Shown: one piece after another, positions 26,586-35,582 of the stretch
How the letters are laid out: the number at the start of each line of letters is the position of its first letter
Numbering within the stretch: the first letter of the stretch is position 1
DNA from: DATHZQ01 sp963823505
GTDB taxonomy: Bacteria > Actinomycetota > Acidimicrobiia > Spongiisociales > UBA5794
Assembly (NCBI GenBank): GCA_963823505.1
Contig: CAWGLY010000005.1
Span: 1,860,001 to 1,924,000, forward strand
DNA length: 64,000 nt
Reading direction: 5' to 3'
Made by a program: the position numbers and the translations under genes
The notes under the pieces: model-generated
Database searches by the model: none
What the model was told of the DNA's origin: nothing
What the model saw: only the letters and a program-made list of their open reading frames with translations

Positions 26586-26614
26586 AGTATAGGTTGGGCG
26601 ACTAGGCCACCAAA
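26586..26614 (-). promoter_or_regulatory. Predicted promoter of the 11-gene nuo operon
   Basis: -35 TTTGGT (26609-26614), 17-base spacer, -10 TATACT (26586-26591), predicting a leader of about 50 bases before the GTG at 26529. The promoter before the second nuo operon has nearly the same -35 and the same spacing. Confidence 0.55.
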
Positions 26615-26677
26615 GTCAGTCGCCACGTCACGTCTGGACCGTCGGGAGACTCGCTCCGCGTCGTGCTGCCCATCGGG

Positions 26678-26683
26678 TACGGT
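26678..26683 (+). promoter_or_regulatory. -10 box of the decarboxylase gene (leaderless type)
   Basis: TACGGT, 6 bases before ATG 26690, with no ribosome binding site between. It supports that start. Confidence 0.45.
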
Positions 26684-26689
26684 CTTCTG

Positions 26690-27919
26690 ATGCATCGTGA
26701 CCGTCAGATGCCTCCCGGTGCCCTGGCCGCGGCAGCGGCCCAACTCCAGACCGCGCTCGAACCACGCCGGCGACCCGAGTCCGCGGCCGAAGGCGGCCTG
26801 CCGCCGGCGCTGCCTGACGAGGGCATCGGAGAAGAGGCCGCCCTGGCGCTGATTGCAGGGCCTGCCCTCAGCGGCGCCGCCCAGCTCGGTCACCCGGGAT
26901 TCTTCGCCCACATGGACCCACCCACCCCGTGGATCACCTGGATCACCGCCATGTGGAACGCGGCGGCGAACCCCAACCTGTTGCACGAGGACACGGGTTC
27001 TGCCGCCCGTGCCGTCGAGCGGCAGGTCGTCTCGTGGCTGGCGCCGCGATTCGGCATGGACGGCGGACACATGGTCCCCGGGTCGACCATCGCCAACCTC
27101 ACGGCGCTGTGGGCAGCTCGGGAGATCGCCGGGGTTCGTCGCGTCGTCGCTTCGGCCCACGCTCACATCAGCCTGCCGAAGTCGGCGGCAATCCTCGGTT
27201 TGGCCTACGAGCCGGCACCGCCACAGGATGATCACACGCTCGACCCCAGAGCCCTCGGCGATCTCAGCGATGCCGCCGTCGTACTCACGGCAGGAACCAC
27301 CGCAACCGGAGCGATCGACCCGCTGACCGCTGCGCCCGCAGCGGCCTGGCGGCATGTCGACGCCGCATGGGCCGGTCCGCTCCGCTTGACCCCCCGCCAC
27401 GGCCGCCTGCTCGACGGTATCGAGAGCGCAGACTCGGTGGCGGTGTCGGCGCACAAGTGGCTCTACCAGCCAAAGGAGTCGGCGTTGGTGCTGTTTGCGG
27501 ACTCCCGGAGAGCGCACGACGTGATGTCGTTTGGCGGCGCATACCTGGCCGTGCCGAATGTGGGTGTGCTCGGGTCGCATGGCGCCGCCGGTATCTCGCT
27601 CGCCGCCACCCTCCTGGCCTGGGGGTGGACGGGTCTCGCCGCGCGCATCGAGGCGGACATGGCGTTGGCTGACAGGCTCCACGAGTTGGTTGCGGCCGAC
27701 CCTCGCTTCGAAGCGTGGGGGCCGAACCACTCCGGGGTGGTGGCATGGCGGCCGCGGAACGCCGAGGTGCGTGCCGTCCGCGACGCCATGGAGGGGGCGT
27801 TCGTTTCTGTCACCAGGATCGACGGCAGTGACTGGCTCCGGTCGGTGGCGATCAACCCCGGCGCCGACCCCGACCGGGTGATGGGTGCGGCGGTCGCCGC
27901 CCTCGGGCGGCTCGCATGA
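26690..27919 (+). CDS. PLP-dependent group II decarboxylase
   Basis: 409 aa from ATG 26690 (MHRDRQMPPG); earlier in-frame codons exist, but the -10 box 6 bases before this ATG favours it. Group II decarboxylase fold: HPGFFAHMDP at the N-terminal side, VPGSTIANLTALWAAR in the cofactor region, HVDAAWAGP with the cofactor Asp, and SVAVSAHKWLYQPKE with the PLP-binding Lys. Relatives decarboxylate glutamate, aspartate or aromatic amino acids; the substrate cannot be told from sequence. It is coupled by a 4-base overlap to the phosphatase-fold gene behind it and diverges from the 11-gene nuo operon. Confidence 0.88.
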   Translation: MHRDRQMPPGALAAAAAQLQTALEPRRRPESAAEGGLPPALPDEGIGEEAALALIAGPALSGAAQLGHPGFFAHMDPPTPWITWITAMWNAAANPNLLHEDTGSAARAVERQVVSWLAPRFGMDGGHMVPGSTIANLTALWAAREIAGVRRVVASAHAHISLPKSAAILGLAYEPAPPQDDHTLDPRALGDLSDAAVVLTAGTTATGAIDPLTAAPAAAWRHVDAAWAGPLRLTPRHGRLLDGIESADSVAVSAHKWLYQPKESALVLFADSRRAHDVMSFGGAYLAVPNVGVLGSHGAAGISLAATLLAWGWTGLAARIEADMALADRLHELVAADPRFEAWGPNHSGVVAWRPRNAEVRAVRDAMEGAFVSVTRIDGSDWLRSVAINPGADPDRVMGAAVAALGRLA

Positions 27920-29019
27920 CCGCAACGACGCCTCCGGACTACGCCGGCGGTTCGCTCGTGAACCTCATCGCCGAAATCGAGCATCGCCTCACCGGGTCGG
28001 CACGGTCGCCCCGCCTCCATCCCCACCTCAGCGACCTCATCCCCGAGGCTCCGACGTACGTCGTGGTGCTGTTCGACGGTCTTGGTGCCCGGCAGCTACG
28101 CCACCCGAGAGCCGCCACGTTGGCCGGCGACGAGGTTGCGACCATCGACGCTCCGTTCCCCACCACAACAACGGTGAGCCTCGCCACAGTGGCCACCGGC
28201 ACGCCACCGGCGCAGCACGGCATCGTCGGCTATCAGCTGTGGATTCCCGAGGTCCAGTCGGTGGCCAACACCATCAAGTGGACCACGCTGTGGGGCGAGC
28301 CGCTGCATGTCGACACCGCCGGCATGCTGCCCTCCCCGAACCTGTGGGAGCGGCTCAGCACAGCCGGCAAGGAGGCCATCACCGTCCAGCCCCACGGATT
28401 CGCCGGCAGCCCGCTCAGCAAGCTGTTGTACCGCGGCTGTAGGTTCGAGGGTGTCGCCACCACCGACGAGCTGGTCTCTGCCTCCCGCCAGCTTGCGGCC
28501 ACGCCTGGCCGCCTGGTGTTCGCCTACGTGCCGCACGTCGACTTTGCCGCGCACGTCTACGGGCAAGACGACCCTCGCTACGCAGCCGCAGTGGCGACCG
28601 CAGACGACGTGTGGTCGCGGCTGGGCGCAACACTGCCTGCAGGGGCCGTCATGATCGGCACCGCCGACCACGGCCACGTAGACTTCCCGAAAGAGCGGCA
28701 GGTCAAGATCGACGCTGCCGCTCACCGGGACCGGGTGTTCTACGGCGACGGCAGAGCCATGTACGTGCGGGGTGAGGGCCAGAGTCTCGCTGCGCAGCTT
28801 CCCGCGACGTGGTTCGACCTCGACGACATCCGCCCATGGTGGGGCCCGGGGCCCGACCACCCGGCGCTCGGCGCACGAGCCCCAGACGGTGTCCTCCTGG
28901 CCGACGACGACGCCTTGCTCCTCCACAAACACTCCGATGACCGGATGGTGGGCAACCACGGTGGTCTCACCGATGCGGAGCGCCGGATTCCGCTGCTGGT
29001 GAGTACCGGGAGCGGCTGA
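27916..29019 (+). CDS. Alkaline-phosphatase-superfamily phosphodiesterase / nucleotide pyrophosphatase
   Basis: 367 aa, no signal peptide. Two-metal alkaline phosphatase fold: metal Asp in VVLFDGLGARQL, nucleophile Thr in FPTTTTVSLATVATG, then TPPAQHGIVGYQLW, metal ligands in VPHVDFAAHVYG and GTADHGHVDFP, and a final His in VGNHGGLT. This is the type I phosphodiesterase / nucleotide pyrophosphatase branch. Natural substrate unknown; nucleotide-type diesters are plausible. Its ATG overlaps the stop of the decarboxylase gene (ATGA), so the two are probably co-expressed. Confidence 0.88.
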   Translation: MTATTPPDYAGGSLVNLIAEIEHRLTGSARSPRLHPHLSDLIPEAPTYVVVLFDGLGARQLRHPRAATLAGDEVATIDAPFPTTTTVSLATVATGTPPAQHGIVGYQLWIPEVQSVANTIKWTTLWGEPLHVDTAGMLPSPNLWERLSTAGKEAITVQPHGFAGSPLSKLLYRGCRFEGVATTDELVSASRQLAATPGRLVFAYVPHVDFAAHVYGQDDPRYAAAVATADDVWSRLGATLPAGAVMIGTADHGHVDFPKERQVKIDAAAHRDRVFYGDGRAMYVRGEGQSLAAQLPATWFDLDDIRPWWGPGPDHPALGARAPDGVLLADDDALLLHKHSDDRMVGNHGGLTDAERRIPLLVSTGSG

Positions 29020-29128
29020 GGCAAGGGGCCAACAAAGCGGTCGCCGTTCCCCCGCTACTCCACTACCCTTGAGAGGCCTGAGCGGCAGCCTCGGCAGGGC
29101 CCTGATCGAGCACACAGGGGGTGGGCTT

Positions 29129-29623
29129 GTGCCGCTGCATCATCTGATCAGACGATTCTTGCGCCGCCGACCCGGTGAGCGTGGAGCTTCCATGGTTGAA
29201 ATGGCCATGGTGTTGCCGCTGTTCATCATCCTCATCTACGGCATCATCGAGTTCTCCTTCGCCTTCGCCCAGAACAACGAACTGCGGGCGATGGCGCGCG
29301 AAGGCGCCAGGTTGGCGGCCGTCGAATCCATCTCGAGCCAGGCCATCACCGATCAGCTTTGCCCGCGGATTCGCCTGCTCGATCCTGCGACCTTCGGGTT
29401 CAAGGCCGATGGCGCCGACAGCAACGGCACCAGTCCGGCGGGAAGCAAGGGCTCCATCGGCGAGGTGTATGCCGAGGCCAGCGTTCGCACCCTCACCGGG
29501 TTCTTCGACGGGGCACTCGACGGCATCTTGCTGACCAGCACGGTGCGCTTCCACGTGGAACGCCCTACTGATGCAGCGCCCGTCTGGTGGGGGCCAACAG
29601 GGAGCCCGATGTCATGTTCGTGA
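29129..29623 (+). CDS. TadE-like pseudopilin-type membrane protein
   Basis: 164 aa from GTG 29129, behind a GGGGGTGGG ribosome binding site; the frame is open from 29069. It has the TadE signature: basic leader, then GERGASMVEMAMVLPLFIIL with the Gly-x4-Glu prepilin-type motif and one membrane helix, then AFAQNNELRAMAREGARLAA. The C-terminal part is exported. TadE proteins are minor pseudopilins of Flp/Tad pili. The gene forms an operon with a second TadE and a TadG-like gene. No tad ATPase, secretin or flp pilin gene is in the window. Confidence 0.82.
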   Translation: MPLHHLIRRFLRRRPGERGASMVEMAMVLPLFIILIYGIIEFSFAFAQNNELRAMAREGARLAAVESISSQAITDQLCPRIRLLDPATFGFKADGADSNGTSPAGSKGSIGEVYAEASVRTLTGFFDGALDGILLTSTVRFHVERPTDAAPVWWGPTGSPMSCS

Positions 29624-30078
29624 GACGCCGCCGACCGGATGACCGTGGCGTCGCCGCGGTAGAGATGGCAATGGTGCTGCCCCTCCTCGTCCTCTTGGCG
29701 TTTGGCGTCGCAGAGTTCGGCTGGGCATTTGCGCAGAAGATGGACCTGAATGCTGCCGCGCGGGAGGGAGCCCGCATCGCCGCCATCACCCCCGGCCCGA
29801 CCGACGACGTCAAGGACAAGCTGTGCTCCACCCTCGATGTTGGCGAGATCGCCACCGTCGTCATGGACGCCAGCGGCGTCGATGCGCGCGATTCCGATCC
29901 GGCAGGCAGCCAGGGCGCTATCGGCCGCTTCTGGATCGAGGCCGACTACGACTCGCTCACGGGGTTCTTCAGCTTCCTCACATCCGGAGTCAACATGCGG
30001 TCATCGGTGGATTTCCGGGTCGAGGTCCCTGACATCACGCCGACCTGGTGGTCGGCCAGCGGAGGCTTCACATGCTGA
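29614..30078 (+). CDS. Second TadE-like pseudopilin-type membrane protein
   Basis: 154 aa from ATG 29614, overlapping the previous gene by 10 bases, with GGGAG upstream. Same layout: basic leader, DDRGVAAVEMAMVLPLLVLL (Gly-x4-Glu motif and membrane helix), AFAQKMDLNAAAREGARIAA, then an exported domain with SLTGFFSFL that parallels TLTGFFDGA in the first copy. The two are paralogues, probably from tandem duplication. Confidence 0.82.
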   Translation: MFVRRRRPDDRGVAAVEMAMVLPLLVLLAFGVAEFGWAFAQKMDLNAAAREGARIAAITPGPTDDVKDKLCSTLDVGEIATVVMDASGVDARDSDPAGSQGAIGRFWIEADYDSLTGFFSFLTSGVNMRSSVDFRVEVPDITPTWWSASGGFTC

Positions 30079-31301
30079 ACCGTGGCGGCGGGCACAAACA
30101 AGAGAGCGGCGCCATCCTCGTGCTCACCGCAGCCTTGCTGTTGGTTCTCATCGGCTTCGCCGCACTCGCCGTCGACCTGGGGAATGCGTGGTCCAACGAC
30201 CGCCGCGTTCAAACCGCCGTGGATCTGGGGACGGTTTCGGCCCTGTACGAGATCCCCCACACCTTCCGCGCAGGCACCAACGCCGTGACCACTTTGGGCA
30301 AGGAGGCTGCGGAGACGGAGGTACTCAACGAGCTGACCAGCCTCACGGCCGTCAATGCCCCGGATGCGGTCATCGTGAGCGACGTCTTGTCGCCTGACTA
30401 CACGGACTACGACGTCGAGCTCAGCATGCCGTCCAACAACTCCTTTGCCAGGGCCATCGGCGGCGGCAACGCCGTCACCGTCACCTCCTCGGCGGGCGGT
30501 CACATCGAGGTCAACGACCCCTCACTCGACGTCATGCCCCTGGGGTTCAACTCCACCGGCGGCAACCCGTACCGGTGCCTGTGGAACAGCCAGCCGTCGC
30601 CGGCCCCGCAGTTGTGTACCCACGACGGAGCCACGCCGTCGCCGTCGACGGACGTGCTCATGCTGGGGCAGCGACGCCGCGACTTGTCGCCTATGTGCGA
30701 GGACGTCGACGCCACCATGATCGCCAACTTCCGCACGGGCATCGACCACCTCGTTGATCTGTGGTCGACAGGGAATCGTGACGAGAAGCTCGCCTGCGAC
30801 GACGGTCACTCGATGACGATGCCCACGACGTCCCAAGTCGTGCCTCCCATCCGATATACCGCCATCCTTCCTGAGGGCCTGGGCGCCGCAGCCGGGCGGC
30901 TCGCAGGCGACGCGGCTCAGTTGTGGGATTTCCTCGAGCCGAGCCTCGGTGGTGGGTGCGACGCCGCAGCCATCAACGCCCTCCCCGACCTCGAAGCGCA
31001 AGCATCGGCGATGAGCTCGTGTCTTTCGTCAGGGTTCGCCCAGTTTGAACCGACCCTCAACAGCCAAATCCGATTGGTGTGGGCCTTCGACACATCGCCT
31101 GGGGGCACCACAGTGGTCTACGACGACTACGTGCCGGTGTGGCTGCACCACGTGATCGATGCAACGGGCCAGGAGTTCATGGTGCCGCCCGGCGGAATCG
31201 AGGCGGCCACCATGTTCATCCTCGATGAGAGCATGCTCGCCACTCCCCTGGAGTTCGATCCTGGCGGCATCGACAACCTCGAGTTCATCATCACGAGCTG
31301 A
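30072..31301 (+). CDS. TadG-like pilus assembly protein
   Basis: 409 aa from ATG 30072, overlapping the second TadE gene by 7 bases. The N-terminal putative Flp/TadG motif QESGAILVLTAALLLVLIGF is followed by ALAVDLGNAWSNDRRVQTAV, the typical TadG/TadE segment. A large exported C-terminal domain of about 350 residues with several Cys follows, without a clear von Willebrand A motif. It completes a TadE-TadE-TadG operon. It ends tail to tail with the bactofilin-like gene, 21 bases apart. Confidence 0.75.
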   Translation: MLNRGGGHKQESGAILVLTAALLLVLIGFAALAVDLGNAWSNDRRVQTAVDLGTVSALYEIPHTFRAGTNAVTTLGKEAAETEVLNELTSLTAVNAPDAVIVSDVLSPDYTDYDVELSMPSNNSFARAIGGGNAVTVTSSAGGHIEVNDPSLDVMPLGFNSTGGNPYRCLWNSQPSPAPQLCTHDGATPSPSTDVLMLGQRRRDLSPMCEDVDATMIANFRTGIDHLVDLWSTGNRDEKLACDDGHSMTMPTTSQVVPPIRYTAILPEGLGAAAGRLAGDAAQLWDFLEPSLGGGCDAAAINALPDLEAQASAMSSCLSSGFAQFEPTLNSQIRLVWAFDTSPGGTTVVYDDYVPVWLHHVIDATGQEFMVPPGGIEAATMFILDESMLATPLEFDPGGIDNLEFIITS

Positions 31302-31322
31302 GACCGGCCCCTCCCCCGTTCG

Positions 31323-32552
31323 TCACATTGCGGGAGTCAACCTGCGGTGGCGCCAGGCGCTGATCAGCCACGCCCCCACCCCCCACACCAGGGCGGCGAT
31401 GAAGAAGGCCGAGCCGAGGAGCGGCACGAAGTAGGCGACGAGGCGCCACGCAACCGCTGCCGCCAGAAACCCTGCGAGCACGCCACCCCGCCCGCCGAGG
31501 AGGCGCACCCCGACTGCGGCAACCAGCGGCACGGTCCCGAACAGCAGACCGAGCATCATCACGAAGAGAAGAGCGACGGCCAGCGGGATGCCAACCAGGG
31601 TGACCGCAAGCACAATCAGGAGCAGCGGCACCCCGACGATGGCAACGGCACCCACACCCAACGCCTGCCACGGTGAGGCTGCGGCTATCGACACCGCATC
31701 GCCACCCGTTCTCCGAAAGAGCCACAACACGACGACGCCGCCAACGAGATAGCCGAGGAAGCCGAGGATGAGGGCCACCCGGAGCACCACCGTGGCAAAG
31801 AACGGCATCGTCGTGGGGATCTGGATGAGCTGGCCGGCGACATCGGCCCCGGTGGCAACTGCCACCTCGCGTTCGGCTTGATACACGACGTCGCCCCCCA
31901 CCACCGCCGCCTCGTCGATCGAGATGCGGTTCACGGTGACCTCGACATCGCGATCAACTGCGGCACCGACGTCCAACGAGAAGTACCGCCCGAGGACGTC
32001 CCTGCCGACCGCGCCGTCGATCGCGGCGGATGCGGCGAGTCCCAGCACGTCTCGCCCGATGTCGCCGTCGACGTCCACGCTGCCCGCCGCGATCGCGAGA
32101 TCGTCGCCGATCACCCCGCCATCGACAACGACCTCCCTTGCCCCGCCGCGCACCGAGCCCTCGACGGTGCCGGTGATGGAGACGGTCCCTCTGGCGGCAA
32201 CGAGCACGTCACCCGTCACAGTGCCGCTGATGGTGAGGGATCCTGTAGCCACCACCAAGTCGCCGTCGATCACGCCGTCCACGACGGCCGAGGTCGCGGC
32301 CACGTAGATGTCCTCCGTCTGGACCTCGCCCTCCTGCACGAAGAACCGTCCCGTGTTGATGACACTGGCCATCGCAGCAGCCGACGGCACGACGACGAGC
32401 AGCAGGATCGCCCCCAGGAAAGGCAGCCATCTCTTCGGAGACCCCCGAGCAACGTCAGCTTCGGCTCGGGGGGGTTCTGTAGCCAGGAGGTCCCGTCGTC
32501 GGGCGGGCCCGCACGACGTTGTGTTCGGGGGCCGCCTATAGCGGGAGAGCAT
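31323..32552 (-). CDS. Bactofilin-like beta-helix protein with C-terminal membrane domain
   Basis: 409 aa from ATG 32552, the only ATG available; the true start is uncertain. One N-terminal membrane segment (PFLGAILLLVVVPSAAAMAS), then about 140 residues of short repeats such as ISGTVTGDVLVAA, ITGTVEGSVRGGA and VDGDIGRDVLGLA, the right-handed beta-helix pattern of bactofilin/DUF583 proteins. The C-terminal third has about five membrane helices. Bactofilins polymerise into scaffolds; this version would be membrane-anchored on the outer face. It overlaps nuoN of the 14-gene nuo operon by 17 bases, so it is probably the last gene of that transcript. Confidence 0.7.
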   Translation of the reverse strand: MLSRYRRPPNTTSCGPARRRDLLATEPPRAEADVARGSPKRWLPFLGAILLLVVVPSAAAMASVINTGRFFVQEGEVQTEDIYVAATSAVVDGVIDGDLVVATGSLTISGTVTGDVLVAARGTVSITGTVEGSVRGGAREVVVDGGVIGDDLAIAAGSVDVDGDIGRDVLGLAASAAIDGAVGRDVLGRYFSLDVGAAVDRDVEVTVNRISIDEAAVVGGDVVYQAEREVAVATGADVAGQLIQIPTTMPFFATVVLRVALILGFLGYLVGGVVVLWLFRRTGGDAVSIAAASPWQALGVGAVAIVGVPLLLIVLAVTLVGIPLAVALLFVMMLGLLFGTVPLVAAVGVRLLGGRGGVLAGFLAAAVAWRLVAYFVPLLGSAFFIAALVWGVGAWLISAWRHRRLTPAM

Positions 32553-34035
32553 CGCCCAGGAAGTTCAGCAAGGGCCAGGGGACGAGACCGAACACGAGCG
32601 TGACAGCCCCTGCGATGGCGACCACGATGCGTCCCGATGTGGCGAGCTCGGGAGGGGCGGTTGCCGTGCCGGGCGCTTCCGCCAGCACCGGCTCCTGGAA
32701 GAACATGAGAACGACGATCCGCAAGTAGAAGAACAGACCGGCGGTTGCGGCAACGAGGGCGAGGATCACCAGCCACAGGTAGCCCGCGTCCACTGCAGGT
32801 GCGAACACGGACACCTTGGCCACGAAGCCGGCCGTGGCCGGGATGCCGCCCATCGAGAGCATGAAGAGCGCCAGCATGGCGGCCAGGAACGGGGAGCGTG
32901 CCCCAAGCCCGACGAACGACTCGAAAGGTGCTCGATCGCTCTTGGCGCCGACGATCAGCGCCACGATGGTGAAGGCCCCCACGAGCTGGAACGCATAGGT
33001 GCCCACGTAGAACCACATCCCTGCAACGCCCTCCAGACCGGCCACCAGCGCGATGAGGATGAAACCGGCGTGGGCGACCCCCGAATACGCCAGCATCCGC
33101 TTGACATCGTCCTGGGCGATCGCCAGCAGCGTCCCTACAACGATGGATATCGCGGCGATGATGGCCACCGTCGGGGCCCAGCTGTCTTGGAGTGCGGGGA
33201 AGGCACCGTTGAGGATGCGGGCCAGCGCAGCGAACCCGGCGATCTTCACCCCGGCCGCCATCATCGGCACAGCCGCCGCAGGGGCACCTTGATAGACGTC
33301 GGGCGCCCACTGATGGAATGGCGCGGCAGAGACTTTGAAACCCAGACCCACGATCAGCATCGCAAGGCCGATGAGCAGTATCCCCGGCTCGAGCACGATC
33401 GTGGTCTCGAAGAAGGCGCGCAGGCTGCCCGTGCCGTAGATCGCGGTCGAGCCCGCAGCCGCAAAGGCCAGGGCGATGCCGTAGAGGAAGATCGCCGAGG
33501 CAAACGAGCCCAACAGGAAGTACTTCATCGCGGCCTCGTCGGACCGCTGCTGATCCCTGGTGTACCCCGCGATCACGTACAGGCTGATCGAAGCTGTCTC
33601 CAGACCGATGAACAAGAGGATCAGGTTCGCCGAGATGATCATCGTGTGCAGACCGGCCACGGCAAGGAGGAACAGCACGACGAACTCGGCGCCGCGGGTA
33701 CCGAGGGATGACACCAGCCGCCACGCCCCGACCAGCGACAGACCTGCCACGAGGAACAAGAGGATGCCGCCGAACGCCGACAGGTTGTCCATGACGATCA
33801 TCGGGAGACGCGCGGCGGTGACTCCCCTCGCTGAGAAGTTGAGCTGGCCACCGATGTCATCGACCCTCAGCCATTGCAGCACCGCAAACGCGGTCGCAAC
33901 GACCAGCGTCAGACCGGAGATCAGTGCCCACGCCCGTTTCCCGAGCTTCAGCGTCACTTCGGCCATCAGGATCGCCAGGGCACCGATGAGGAGCACGACT
34001 TCGGGGGCAATCGGGAGGAAGGCGATGTTCTGCAT
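32536..34035 (-). CDS. nuoN: NADH-quinone oxidoreductase subunit N (14-subunit operon)
   Basis: 499 aa, antiporter-like membrane subunit. Signatures: LLFIGLETASISLYVIAGYT (key Glu), KVSAAPFHQWAPDVYQGAPA (key Lys) and MLAYSGVAHAGFILIALVAG. It is clearly diverged from the nuoN at 15602, so the two operons are not a recent duplication. Two bases separate it from nuoM. Confidence 0.95.
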   Translation of the reverse strand: MQNIAFLPIAPEVVLLIGALAILMAEVTLKLGKRAWALISGLTLVVATAFAVLQWLRVDDIGGQLNFSARGVTAARLPMIVMDNLSAFGGILLFLVAGLSLVGAWRLVSSLGTRGAEFVVLFLLAVAGLHTMIISANLILLFIGLETASISLYVIAGYTRDQQRSDEAAMKYFLLGSFASAIFLYGIALAFAAAGSTAIYGTGSLRAFFETTIVLEPGILLIGLAMLIVGLGFKVSAAPFHQWAPDVYQGAPAAAVPMMAAGVKIAGFAALARILNGAFPALQDSWAPTVAIIAAISIVVGTLLAIAQDDVKRMLAYSGVAHAGFILIALVAGLEGVAGMWFYVGTYAFQLVGAFTIVALIVGAKSDRAPFESFVGLGARSPFLAAMLALFMLSMGGIPATAGFVAKVSVFAPAVDAGYLWLVILALVAATAGLFFYLRIVVLMFFQEPVLAEAPGTATAPPELATSGRIVVAIAGAVTLVFGLVPWPLLNFLGDALPL

Positions 34036-34037
34036 CT

Positions 34038-35582
34038 CTATTCACCTTCTCCGGCGACCGGCAGATCGGCGAGCCTGCCGTACTGCGGGGCGACGTAGTC
34101 GGTGGTGTTCTCGATGCGGTCGATGATCGCCTCGACAGACGGCTCGATGCGGTCGAGCGCCGGCTTCGGGTACACACCCAGAAACACGATCAACGCAGCG
34201 AGCGGCACCAAGATGGCGATCTCCCTGCCGTTGAGATCCAGCAGCTTCTCATTCTCGGGCTTGTCGAGCGGCCCCGTGAACACCCGTTCGTAGGCCCACA
34301 GCAGGTAGATGGCGGCCAGCACCACTCCCGATGCGGCCAGGATGGTGTGGGTCGGGTAGGTGAGGTAGCTGCCGAGCAGCACCGTGAACTCGCCGATGAA
34401 CCCGTTGAGCCCCGGCAGACCCGCCGAGGCGAACGCCGAGAACAGGAAGAACCCGGCGAATACCGGCATGACCTTGGCAATACCGCCGTAGTCGGAGATC
34501 TCGCGCGTGTGACGGCGGTCGTAGATCATCCCGACGAGGAGGAACAGCGCACCTGTCGTCAACCCGTGGTTCACCATCTGGATGACGCCGCCTTGGAGGC
34601 TCTGCGATGTGAGCGCAAACGTGCCCAGCACGATGAAGCCGAGGTGACTCACCGAGGAATACGCGATCAGGCGCTTTACGTCGGGCTGGACGATGGCGAC
34701 GGCTGCGCCGTAGATGATGCCGATCACCGCAAGCGTCACCAGCCAGGGAGCAAACCGCACGGTTGCTTCCGGGAAGAGCGTGAGGTTGAACCTGACGAAG
34801 CCGTAGGTCCCGAGCTTCAGCAGCACACCGGCCAGCAGCACGGAAGCTGCTGTGGGTGCTTCGGTATGCGCATCGGGAAGCCACGTGTGGAACGGAAAGA
34901 GCGGCACCTTGATGGCAAACGCGATCCCAAACCCAAGGAAGAGCCACGTCTGCGCCGTTGATGACAGATCGACATCGAGCAGCGCGACCCAGTCGAACGT
35001 GACACCGCCGAGCTGATCACCGGAGATGAGGGCGAGGCTGATGATCCCTGCCAGCATCAGCCCGGACCCGAGAGCCGTGTAGAGCACGAACTTGAGAGCG
35101 GCGTACACCCTGTTGGCGCTCCCCCACATACCGATCAGCATGTACATGGGAACAAGCGTCACCTCGAAGAACACGAAGAAGAGGATGAGGTCGAGGGCCA
35201 GGAACACGCCGAGCAAGCCCGCCTCCAGGACGAGCATGGCGACCATGTACATCTTGACGTTCTTGGTGATCGATGCTGAGGCAAGGATGGAGATCGGGAA
35301 GAGGAGCGCCGTGAGGCCCACCAGCAGCAGCGAAATACCGTCGACACCCATGTTCCACGACACGCCCCACGGCTCGTAGAGCAGGACGCGCTCGGTCATC
35401 TGGAAGGCAGCATCGCCGGTCTGGAAGTTCCACAGGATGTAGCCGGCGACCGCCAGCGGCAGCATGCTGATCAATGCCGTCACGGGGAGCACGAGCTCGC
35501 GCCGCGACGAGGGCAGGAACCCCACAACGATCGCCCCGGCCAGCGGTAGGGCGACGAGCAGCCCAAGCACGGGGATCGTCAT
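34038..35582 (-). CDS. nuoM: NADH-quinone oxidoreductase subunit M (14-subunit operon)
   Basis: 514 aa, antiporter-like membrane subunit. Signatures: FFVFFEVTLVPMYMLIGMWG, KVPLFPFHTWLPDAHTEAPT (key Lys) and LIAYSSVSHLGFIVLGTF. It overlaps nuoL by 4 bases (ATGA). Confidence 0.95.
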   Translation of the reverse strand: MTIPVLGLLVALPLAGAIVVGFLPSSRRELVLPVTALISMLPLAVAGYILWNFQTGDAAFQMTERVLLYEPWGVSWNMGVDGISLLLVGLTALLFPISILASASITKNVKMYMVAMLVLEAGLLGVFLALDLILFFVFFEVTLVPMYMLIGMWGSANRVYAALKFVLYTALGSGLMLAGIISLALISGDQLGGVTFDWVALLDVDLSSTAQTWLFLGFGIAFAIKVPLFPFHTWLPDAHTEAPTAASVLLAGVLLKLGTYGFVRFNLTLFPEATVRFAPWLVTLAVIGIIYGAAVAIVQPDVKRLIAYSSVSHLGFIVLGTFALTSQSLQGGVIQMVNHGLTTGALFLLVGMIYDRRHTREISDYGGIAKVMPVFAGFFLFSAFASAGLPGLNGFIGEFTVLLGSYLTYPTHTILAASGVVLAAIYLLWAYERVFTGPLDKPENEKLLDLNGREIAILVPLAALIVFLGVYPKPALDRIEPSVEAIIDRIENTTDYVAPQYGRLADLPVAGEGE

